DNA from: Hyphomicrobiales bacterium
Lineage (GTDB): Bacteria > Pseudomonadota > Alphaproteobacteria > Rhizobiales > Xanthobacteraceae
NCBI GenBank assembly: GCA_016210825.1
Contig: JACQTM010000292.1
Coordinates: 1 to 6,330 of the forward strand
Direction of reading: 5' to 3'
Length of the DNA: 6,330 bases
The notes under the pieces were generated by a model that did no database searches, was not told where the DNA came from, and saw nothing but the letters and a program-made list of their open reading frames with translations. This document shows, piece by piece, positions 1 to 6,107 of this stretch. Position 1 is the first letter of the stretch; every line of letters starts with the position of its first letter. The translations under genes and the position numbers were made by a program.

Positions 1-1
1 C

Positions 2-1084
2 GTCAAGGCCGGCGATATCGTCGTGCGCCTCGACGAGACGGTGACGCGCGCCAATCTCGCCATTGTCACAAAGGGGCTCAACGAATTGACGGCGCGTAAG
101 GCGCGTCTCGAAGCCGAACGCGACGGGTTCGATTCGATCAAATTTCCCGACAATCTCGATCAGGCCGCACAGAACGATCCAGAAGCCGTGCGGGCGCTCG
201 GCGCCGAGCGCAAGCTTTTCGATTTACGCCGTGCGGCGCGCGCCGGGCAGAGAGCGCAGCTTCGCCAGCGCATCGCGCAGCTCGAGCAGGAGATCGGCGG
301 GTTAAGCGCGCAACAGGCGGCCAAGGCCAAGGAAATTACGCTAATCGAACGCGAACTCGCGGGCGTACGCGATCTCTTCCAGAAGAACCTGGTGCAAATC
401 AACCGCCTCACCCAGCTTGAGCGCGAGGCGACCCGCCTCGACGGCGAGCGCGGGCAATTGATTGCGTCGATGGCTCAGGCCAAGGGCAAGATCGCCGAGC
501 TCGAATTGCAGATTCTGCAGATCGACCAGGATCTCTCGAGCGAGGTTGCAAAGGAGATGCGTGAAGTCGATGGCAAGATCGGCGAATTCATCGAACGTAA
601 AGTGACGGCCGAGGATCAGCTCAAGCGGATAGATATCCGCGCGCCGCAGAACGGCACGGTGTTTCAATCCAATGTTCATACCGTCGGCGGTGTTATCACC
701 GCCGGCGACGCCATCATGATGATCGTGCCCGATGCCGACAATCTCACCGTCGAGGCGCGCGTCAATCCGCAGGACATCGATCAGCTTCGCCTCGGACAAG
801 CGGTGCTGCTGCGCTTCTCGGCATTCAGCCAGCGCACGACGCCTGAAATCTACGGCACGATCTCGCGCATCTCGGCGGACGCATCCACCGATCAGCGCAC
901 TGGGCAGACCTATTTCACGATCCGCATCGCCCTACCGCCCCAGCAGATGGCGCGTCTCGGCGACGTCAAGCTCGTGCCCGGCATGCCGGTCGAGACCTTT
1001 GTGCAGACCGGGGAACGGACGGTGATATCTTATCTGGTCAAACCGCTCTACGACCAGATCACGCGCGCGTTCCGGGAAAAATGA
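2..1084 (+). CDS. HlyD-family type I secretion membrane fusion (periplasmic adaptor) protein, 5' truncated
   Basis: The adaptor links an inner-membrane ABC exporter to an outer-membrane TolC-type channel and carries unfolded substrates across the periplasm. The frame is open from base 2, where it reads VKAGDIVVRLDET, the end of the first lipoyl/biotinyl half-motif, so the GTG at 23 is internal and not a start. Next comes a long charged, Gln/Glu/Arg-rich coiled-coil region (about residues 20-205 of the fragment), then the second lipoyl half (RAPQNGTVFQ, from base 638). The beta-barrel follows (VEARVNPQDIDQLRLGQAV) and then the characteristic tail RTVISYLVKPLYDQITRAFRE. The fragment has 360 residues. 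Full-length relatives have roughly 430-440, so the cytoplasmic tail, the single TM helix and the start of the lipoyl domain are missing on the left. The stop overlaps the cyclase start by ATGA. The ABC partner and the substrate are not in the window, so the cargo cannot be named. Confidence 0.93.
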   Translation, partial: VKAGDIVVRLDETVTRANLAIVTKGLNELTARKARLEAERDGFDSIKFPDNLDQAAQNDPEAVRALGAERKLFDLRRAARAGQRAQLRQRIAQLEQEIGGLSAQQAAKAKEITLIERELAGVRDLFQKNLVQINRLTQLEREATRLDGERGQLIASMAQAKGKIAELELQILQIDQDLSSEVAKEMREVDGKIGEFIERKVTAEDQLKRIDIRAPQNGTVFQSNVHTVGGVITAGDAIMMIVPDADNLTVEARVNPQDIDQLRLGQAVLLRFSAFSQRTTPEIYGTISRISADASTDQRTGQTYFTIRIALPPQQMARLGDVKLVPGMPVETFVQTGERTVISYLVKPLYDQITRAFREK

Positions 1085-3300
1085 AAATTCTCGGTCGTTT
1101 GCGGCAATGGTTCAGTCTGGCGCGGGTCGTCGGCATCACCTTGTTGGTGGCGCTGATCGGCCTTCGCATCTGGGATCCGATCCCACTGGAAGCGATCCGG
1201 CTCAACGCCTTCGATTTCTATCAGGTGATTAAGCCGCGCGAATCCAAACTGCGGCCGGTGATCATCGTCGATATCGACGAGGATAGTCTGCGCGCGCTCG
1301 GACAGTGGCCATGGCCGCGCACGCTGATCGCCGACATGGTGACGCAAGTGACGAGGCTCGGCGCGCTCGTCGTCGGTTTCGATATCATCTTCGCCGAGCC
1401 CGACCGGATGTCGCCTGGTGAGGTGGCTGGCTCCTTCCGTGATCTCGATAATGAGACAAAAGCGAAGCTGCGCAGTCTGCCGAGCAATGACAAGATTCTT
1501 GCCGAGGCCTTGCGCGCATCGCGCGTGGTGCTCGGCCAATCCGGATTCCATCTGCCGACGCCGCAGATCGACGCCGCAACTGTGCCGGGAACGGGCTTCG
1601 CGCTCATGGGACCGGATCCTGGCCCCTATCTCGTGTCGTTCCCCGGCTTGCTGCGTAATGTTCCCGTGCTTGAACAGGCCGCGGCCGGCCGCGGCTTGCT
1701 CACCGTCCGGCCGGAACGCGACGGAATCGTGCGCCGCGCGCCCATGGTGATGAAGGCTCAAGGCACGATCGCTCCCTCGTTGACACTTGAGATGCTGCGC
1801 GTCGTCACCGGCGCCGGTGCTATCCGCGTCAAGACCGACGCCGCTGGCCTGCAAAGCATCGCCGTGCCGGGCCTCGAAATGCCGACCGACATGAACGGGC
1901 AATTACGCATCTATTTCAACAAGCACGATCGCACGCGCTTCGTCTCGGCCAAGGACTTGATTGAAGGCCGCGTGCCGCGCGAGACAATCGAACGTCGACT
2001 GGTCTTGATCGGCACCTCCGCGATCGGCCTGCTCGATCTGAAGACAACGCCGGTCGAAGCCGCAATGCCCGGCGTCGAGGTTCAGGCGCAGATCCTGGAA
2101 AATGCGCTAACGCGCACGGTCCTATCCTATCCCAATTATTCCGTCGCCATTGAGTTAGCTGTCGCCCTCCTTACCGGCATCGCCATCATCGTATTGGCGC
2201 CGGTCATGTCGGCGCCGGCGTTATTCGTCCTCGGCGCCGCCCTCGCCGCGATCCTGATCGCCACGTCGTGGTATTTCTTCGCCATCCACGCCGTGCTGCT
2301 CGATTTCACCTATCCCCTGCTCGCGAGCGGCGTGATCTACCTTACGCTCGTCTTCATCAACTATTTCCGCGAGCAAATCGAGCGCCGGCGCATACGCTCG
2401 GCGTTTAGCCAATATCTGTCACCCGCCCTCGTCGAGCAGCTCGCCAAGTCCCACGACAAGCTCGTGCTCGGCGGCGAGGAACGCGACATGACCATCATGT
2501 TCAGCGATGTGCGCGGCTTCACCTCGATCTCGGAGTTTTATAAGCACGACCCGCAGGGCCTCACCCAGCTGATGAACCGGCTCCTCACACCGCTGACCAA
2601 TTCGATCATCGGCAAGAAGGGAACGATCGACAAATATATGGGCGACGCCGTGATGGCGTTCTGGAACGCCCCGCTCGACGACCCGAGCCACGAAATCAAC
2701 GCCTGCGCCGCCGCGCTGGAAATGCTCCGCCGTGTCGATGAACTCAATCGCGAGCGGGAGATCGAGGCGCGCGAAAATGCACAACGTTTCCTCCCAATCC
2801 GTATTGGTGTCGGTATCAATACCGGCCAATGCGTTGTCGGAAATATTGGGTCCGACTTGCGTTTCGACTATTCAGTGCTCGGCGACAGTGTCAATCTTGC
2901 CTCCCGGCTTGAAGGGCGCTCGAAAGCCTATGGCACGCCGATCATCATCGGCTCGCGTACTGCGAAGGCGGCACTGGGTAAGTTCGCCGCAATGGAAATC
3001 GACTTCATCACCGTCAAAGGCAAGACCGAGCCGGAGACCATCTTCACCATCCTCGGCGACAAAGATGTGGCCGAGAGCGCTGAATTTCAAAAACTTCATG
3101 CGCTGAACACTCAAATGTTGTCGTGTTACCGCAAACGCGATTGGACGGAAGCGATTGCGGCCGTGCAGCTTTGCCGTGCCGCCCGCAACAGCTTCGCGCT
3201 GGCCGAGGTTTACGACCTCTACCGCCAGCGCATCGAAACGTTCCGGACAAACCCTCCTCCTGCAGACTGGGACGGCGTCTTTGCCTTTGACAGTAAATGA
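1081..3300 (+). CDS. CHASE2-domain membrane class III adenylate/guanylate cyclase
   Basis: This 739-residue sensor cyclase makes a cyclic nucleotide (probably cAMP) from NTP on the cytoplasmic face in response to an extracytoplasmic signal. A TM helix (about residues 16-30) leads into a CHASE2 domain (about 32-335), recognised by VIIVDIDEDSLRALGQWPWPR and GALVVGFDIIFAEPD. Three more TM helices lie at about 355-428, followed by a basic linker (EQIERRRIRSAFSQYLSP). The catalytic domain starts near 465. Metal-binding Asp476 lies in MFSDVRGFT and Asp522 in DKYMGDAVMAFWN. Purine-contact Lys518 and transition-state Asn605 and Arg609 (VLGDSVNLASRLEG) are all present, so it should be active. Ser598 replaces the Asp/Thr usual at the second purine-contact position. 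The last 80 or so residues form a helical, TPR-like tail ending PPADWDGVFAFDSK, as seen in many CHASE2 cyclases. The ATG lies in an ATGA overlap with the adaptor gene, which implies translational coupling. The in vivo product (cAMP or cGMP) is inferred. Confidence 0.95.
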   Translation: MKILGRLRQWFSLARVVGITLLVALIGLRIWDPIPLEAIRLNAFDFYQVIKPRESKLRPVIIVDIDEDSLRALGQWPWPRTLIADMVTQVTRLGALVVGFDIIFAEPDRMSPGEVAGSFRDLDNETKAKLRSLPSNDKILAEALRASRVVLGQSGFHLPTPQIDAATVPGTGFALMGPDPGPYLVSFPGLLRNVPVLEQAAAGRGLLTVRPERDGIVRRAPMVMKAQGTIAPSLTLEMLRVVTGAGAIRVKTDAAGLQSIAVPGLEMPTDMNGQLRIYFNKHDRTRFVSAKDLIEGRVPRETIERRLVLIGTSAIGLLDLKTTPVEAAMPGVEVQAQILENALTRTVLSYPNYSVAIELAVALLTGIAIIVLAPVMSAPALFVLGAALAAILIATSWYFFAIHAVLLDFTYPLLASGVIYLTLVFINYFREQIERRRIRSAFSQYLSPALVEQLAKSHDKLVLGGEERDMTIMFSDVRGFTSISEFYKHDPQGLTQLMNRLLTPLTNSIIGKKGTIDKYMGDAVMAFWNAPLDDPSHEINACAAALEMLRRVDELNREREIEARENAQRFLPIRIGVGINTGQCVVGNIGSDLRFDYSVLGDSVNLASRLEGRSKAYGTPIIIGSRTAKAALGKFAAMEIDFITVKGKTEPETIFTILGDKDVAESAEFQKLHALNTQMLSCYRKRDWTEAIAAVQLCRAARNSFALAEVYDLYRQRIETFRTNPPPADWDGVFAFDSK

Positions 3301-3371
3301 CCGTTTGGGAAAAGCTGCAGCGCGAAAGCCGCAGGCGCAAGAGATTGGAAAAAGTGCCGTCGTGCGAATAA
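3297..3371 (+). other. 24-codon overlapping ORF at the cyclase/channel junction, possible coupling leader
   Basis: The cyclase stop (ATGA at 3297-3300) also opens an ATG frame that reads MTVWEKLQRESRRRKRLEKV and ends at TAA 3369-3371, just past the GTG start proposed for the channel (3362). The peptide is strongly basic and resembles no family I know. The ATGA geometry is the same as at the two other tight junctions in this cluster (1081 and 4489), where it does open the next gene. Two readings are possible. It may be a short leader whose translation carries ribosomes to the weakly preceded channel start. Alternatively it is the real N-terminus of the channel, cut off by a frameshift (mutation, sequencing error or programmed). 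It could also be a chance overlap. Confidence 0.35.
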
Positions 3372-4492
3372 ACCGCATCACCCGACGCGTCCCCGTGCTG
3401 GCGTATCTGCGCGCCGGCGGCGCGTTTCGTCTGCTGCAATTCGCCATCGTCACGGCGGGACTGATTGCGATCGCGATCAACACGATGCCGCAGCAACCGG
3501 AGTCGCGCCTGGCATTGCTCAATGTCGTGCTTTGGGGTTGCCTCGCCTTCTTTATTGCCGAATGGGTTTCGGTCATTGTCCGTGTAAACAGCGCCGGCCG
3601 GCTGGCCGATTATCTGAAATCCGGCGTGTGGATTATCGATGCGCTCGCGGTATTGCCCGTGCCGGTGGCGCTCGCCTTCGGCGCGCCGAAGACCGGCGCT
3701 TGGCTGCTCGGCGTGCTGTGGCTGCTCAAGCTCGCCAGCGTATCGCCAGGAATCGCCCGGCTCGGCCGCGTGATTCGCGTCGAGGCGAAGCCGCTGCTCA
3801 GCGTTCTCGTCATCTTCCTGATGGTGCTGTTCTTTGCTGCGGCGGCGCTCAATCAGGTTGAACGCGAGGCACAGCCGGACACATTCGGCAGTCTGCCGTC
3901 TGCCTTGTGGTGGGCGGTGGTCACGCTCACCACCACCGGCTATGGCGACGCCGTGCCGGTAACGGCGCTCGGCCGCATCGTCGGCGGCATGGTGATGATC
4001 TGCGGGCTCGGTGTGTTCGGACTTCTGACCGGTATTCTCGCCACTGGTTTCGTCGAGGACGGCCGACGTCATAATTTCGTACAGAACTGGGATCTGGTGA
4101 AAGGCGTGCCATTCTTCCGTTCGCTTGATCCCGCCGGCATCATCGAAATATCGCGCATGCTGCGCCGCCTCGAATTGCCCGAAAATACCATGGTGGTGCA
4201 CCGCGGCCGGCAAGGCGATTGCATGTATTTCGTCGCCTCCGGCGAGGTCGAGGTCGAAGTTGAGCCCGATCCCATTCGTCTTGGGCCGGGCGCATTCTTC
4301 GGCGAAATGGCACTCCTCGGCGGTGGTAAGCGCAACGCTGACGTGACTACCACGCTGCCAACAACACTGCTCGTACTCGATCTCGCCGATTTTCGCACCT
4401 TCACCGCGCATCATCCGGAACTGGCCGTCGAGATCGAGGCGCAGGCGCGCAAGCGCGACAAATCAGCGACGGGCGGGGGACACCATCAATGA
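3362..4492 (+). CDS. Cyclic-nucleotide-gated K+ channel, MlotiK1 type
   Basis: This is a six-TM tetrameric potassium channel of the inner membrane, gated by cytoplasmic cyclic nucleotide. It resembles Mesorhizobium loti MlotiK1 along its whole length (376 residues from this start; MlotiK1 is about 355). Approximate segments are S1 24-40, S2 52-73, S3 88-105, S4 113-140 (K123, R133, R136, R139: few charges, as in MlotiK1), S5 145-163, and a pore with filter TTTGYGD (190-196). S6 follows at about 205-228, ending GILATGFVEDGRR, then the CNBD from about 245. The phosphate cassette is FFGEMALLGGGKRNADV, with Glu315 (ribose) and Arg324 (phosphate) conserved but Asn325 where Ser/Thr is usual. The start is uncertain. 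GTG 3362 puts VPVLAYLR where MlotiK1 begins, but only a weak GGA lies upstream. TTG 3305 would add 19 residues. The stop overlaps the next gene by ATGA. It is the likely effector of the upstream cyclase. Confidence 0.92.
   Translation: MRINRITRRVPVLAYLRAGGAFRLLQFAIVTAGLIAIAINTMPQQPESRLALLNVVLWGCLAFFIAEWVSVIVRVNSAGRLADYLKSGVWIIDALAVLPVPVALAFGAPKTGAWLLGVLWLLKLASVSPGIARLGRVIRVEAKPLLSVLVIFLMVLFFAAAALNQVEREAQPDTFGSLPSALWWAVVTLTTTGYGDAVPVTALGRIVGGMVMICGLGVFGLLTGILATGFVEDGRRHNFVQNWDLVKGVPFFRSLDPAGIIEISRMLRRLELPENTMVVHRGRQGDCMYFVASGEVEVEVEPDPIRLGPGAFFGEMALLGGGKRNADVTTTLPTTLLVLDLADFRTFTAHHPELAVEIEAQARKRDKSATGGGHHQ
4475..4480 (+). promoter_or_regulatory. Shine-Dalgarno site for the metallohydrolase gene
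   Basis: GGGGGA lies eight bases before the ATG at 4489, inside the last codons of the channel gene. It supports that start, and together with the ATGA overlap it suggests both independent and coupled initiation. Confidence 0.6.
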
Positions 4493-5319
4493 AGGGGGAA
4501 GTCAGCGTCCGTTTCTGGGGCGTGCGCGGCAGCATTGCCTGTCCTGGCCCGGAGACGATGCGATACGGCGGCAATACGCCTTGCGTCGAAGTGCGATGCG
4601 GCGAGCGGATCGTCATCTTCGACGGCGGCACCGGGTTGCGTCCGCTCGGAAATGCGCTCGTCACGTCGCCGTCTAAACTCGATGTCGATATCTTCTTCAG
4701 CCATTGCCATCACGATCATGTCGGCGGATTGCCGTTCTTTGCGCCGTTCTATGTCGAGGGAAACCGCTTCCAGCTCTGGGCAGGGAATCTTCTACCGACC
4801 GCGGATATGCGCCAGGTCGTTCATCGGTTGATGAGCCACCCGCTTTTCCCGATCGAAGTCGAGAGTTTCAAGGCCAAGCTTGAGTTCCGCGATTTTCGCG
4901 CTGGTGAGGCGCTTGATCCGCGGCCCGGCATGCGGCTGCTCACAGCCCTGCTCGACCATCCCGATGGGGCCACCGGCTACCGGCTCGAATTCGACGGCCG
5001 GGTCATCGCCTATCTGACCGATACCGAAGGACGGCCGGGCGCGCTCGATCCCGCAATCATTGCGCTCGCCCGTGGCGCCGATATCGTCATCTACGATTGT
5101 ACGTATACCGAAACTGAGATTGTCTCCAAGTCCGGATGGGGCCATTCCACTTGGCAGCACGGAGCGCGGCTGGCGGATACAGCCCAAGCAAAGACGTTAT
5201 GCCTGTTCCATCACAATCCCGATCATGATGACGTCTTCATGGACAGGCTCGGTGCGGAAGCAGCCGCGGCGCGGCCAGGCACTATCGTCGCAACCGAAGG
5301 TGCCGTCATCGATCTGTAA
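4489..5319 (+). CDS. Metallo-beta-lactamase-fold hydrolase, FWGVRGSI family
   Basis: This is a soluble cytoplasmic dinuclear-metal hydrolase of 276 residues with no signal peptide or TM helix. The N-terminus FWGVRGSIACPGPETMRYGG (residues 9-28) and FDGGTGLRPLG (from 44) mark a common bacterial MBL subgroup. The metal site looks complete: HxHxDH as His72, His74, Asp76 and His77 in SHCHHDHVGG, then His157 in LLDHPDGATGYRL, bridging Asp178 in AYLTDTEG, and His241 or His242 in CLFHHNPDHDD. The substrate of this subgroup is not established as far as I know. Phosphodiesters are common substrates in related MBL branches (PhnP, RNase Z, class II-type cyclic phosphodiesterases). Its ATGA overlap with the channel and its place after a cyclase make a cyclic nucleotide or its linear product a reasonable guess, not a finding. 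A strong GGGGGA Shine-Dalgarno and the start of the family motif at residue 8 support the chosen ATG. Confidence 0.9.
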   Translation: MKGEVSVRFWGVRGSIACPGPETMRYGGNTPCVEVRCGERIVIFDGGTGLRPLGNALVTSPSKLDVDIFFSHCHHDHVGGLPFFAPFYVEGNRFQLWAGNLLPTADMRQVVHRLMSHPLFPIEVESFKAKLEFRDFRAGEALDPRPGMRLLTALLDHPDGATGYRLEFDGRVIAYLTDTEGRPGALDPAIIALARGADIVIYDCTYTETEIVSKSGWGHSTWQHGARLADTAQAKTLCLFHHNPDHDDVFMDRLGAEAAAARPGTIVATEGAVIDL

Positions 5320-5464
5320 GTAAATTGTGCCCCACTCGCCGCCGCGCACACACTGAAAGAAAATGAGCCAGGTCCGCCAATGCATCTTCTGGCACAACTA
5401 AAAATCCACGATAAGAATTTTTCAAGCGTCGCCCGACGGCACGATTTTGCTTTAGGAGCATGAC
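5320..5464 (+). promoter_or_regulatory. 145-bp intergenic leader before the CNBD membrane protein, with clear RBS and possible weak promoter
   Basis: This is the only real gap between plus-strand genes, and its 3' half is AT-richer than its surroundings. AGGAG (5454-5458) sits six bases before the ATG at 5465 and clearly fixes that start. A possible -10-like GATAAG (5410-5415) has only a poor TTCTGG (5387-5392) 17 bases upstream, so a sigma-70-type promoter is weakly supported. A short inverted repeat CGTCG-CC-CGACG (5427-5438) lies between it and the RBS. No intrinsic terminator follows the hydrolase gene, so read-through from upstream is also possible. Confidence 0.35.
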
Positions 5465-6103
5465 ATGGATTGGTCTCACATCTTCACTGTGGCGAACTTA
5501 TTGGGCCTGATCGGCGGTATTTTCTACATCGCGTCGACCCAGATGAAGACCATCGTGCCACTGCGGTCGGCCGGCATCGCGAGCAACTTCTTTCTGCTGT
5601 GCTACGGGCTGTTATCGGCGTCCTATTTGACCTTCGCCCTTTACATCACCTTGCTGCCGATCAATTCCGTTCGCCTCTATCAGATGCTGAAATTGATCAA
5701 GCGGGTGAGAGCCGCCTCGCAGGGCGATCTGTCGATGGATTGGCTGAAACCCTTCATGACCAAACGCGATTACCGCAATGGTGACGTGCTGTTCCGCAAG
5801 GGCGACCGGGCCGATGAAATGTTCTTCACCGTGACCGGCAAATTCCTAGTGAAGGAGATCAATATCGATTTGCCCCCCGGACAAATCGTCGGCGAAATGG
5901 GTTTCCTCACGCCGGAGAATCGCCGTACCCAGACCGTCGAATGCGTCGAAAGCGGCCAGGTGCTAACCATCAGTTACGACAAGGTGCGCGAGCTTTATTT
6001 CCAGAATCCGACATTCGGATTCTATTTCCTCCGCCTCACCAGCGAGCGGCTACTGGCGAACAATGCGCGCCTGGAAAAGCTGCTGGAGGAACGGAAGGCC
6101 TGA
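5465..6103 (+). CDS. Three-TM membrane protein with C-terminal cyclic-nucleotide-binding domain
   Basis: The protein has 212 residues. Three hydrophobic helices (about 8-24, 30-50 and 52-68) form a small membrane domain ending LLPINSVRLYQMLKLIKRV. A CNBD follows (about 95-200), opening LKPFMTKRDYRNGDVLFRKGDRADEMFFTV in style. Its phosphate cassette is VGEMGFLTPENRRTQTV, with Glu144, Arg154 and Thr155 in the positions that hold ribose and phosphate in CAP and HCN-type domains, so ligand binding is plausible. There is no helix-turn-helix after the CNBD, only a charged helix (RLEKLLEERKA), so it is not a Crp/Fnr regulator although such proteins are often labelled so. The layout matches that of animal Popeye (POPDC) proteins, three TM plus a cNMP domain, as architecture only. 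It is probably a membrane cAMP receptor served by the upstream cyclase; its partner and output are unknown. A strong AGGAG precedes the start. It may be co-transcribed or have its own promoter. Confidence 0.88.
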   Translation: MDWSHIFTVANLLGLIGGIFYIASTQMKTIVPLRSAGIASNFFLLCYGLLSASYLTFALYITLLPINSVRLYQMLKLIKRVRAASQGDLSMDWLKPFMTKRDYRNGDVLFRKGDRADEMFFTVTGKFLVKEINIDLPPGQIVGEMGFLTPENRRTQTVECVESGQVLTISYDKVRELYFQNPTFGFYFLRLTSERLLANNARLEKLLEERKA

Positions 6104-6107
6104 GCGT

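Noticed and set aside
23..25. GTG at 23 as the adaptor start
   Set aside because: The frame continues to the left edge with typical family sequence (VKAGDIV), so the gene is simply truncated.
1048..1902. A 284-codon open frame on the minus strand opposite the CHASE2 domain
   Set aside because: It is a mirror of the codon bias of the real gene, with low-complexity composition and no recognisable motif or supporting start context.
3155..3361. The channel frame extended upstream into the cyclase gene
   Set aside because: It would overlap the cyclase by about 146 bases and add residues that mirror the cyclase tail in another frame. MlotiK1 homology begins only after 3362.
3044..4414. A 456-codon open frame on the minus strand opposite the channel and the cyclase 3' end
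   Set aside because: It is antisense to two well-recognised proteins. Its translation is rich in His, Arg and Glu with no family pattern, as expected from the reverse of a high-GC coding frame.
5326..5350. TGTGC ... GCACA inverted repeat as a CRP-cAMP operator
   Set aside because: The half-sites lack the TGTGA/TCACA form and are separated by 15 bases instead of 6. It is probably chance just after a stop codon.
5364..5402. A 12-codon ORF (MSQVRQCIFWHN) in the leader of the CNBD gene
   Set aside because: It has no Shine-Dalgarno, no run of regulatory codons, and nothing to separate it from chance.
5390..5406. TGGCAC as a sigma-54 promoter -24 element
   Set aside because: The required TTGC-type -12 element is absent at the right spacing (the sequence there is A-rich).
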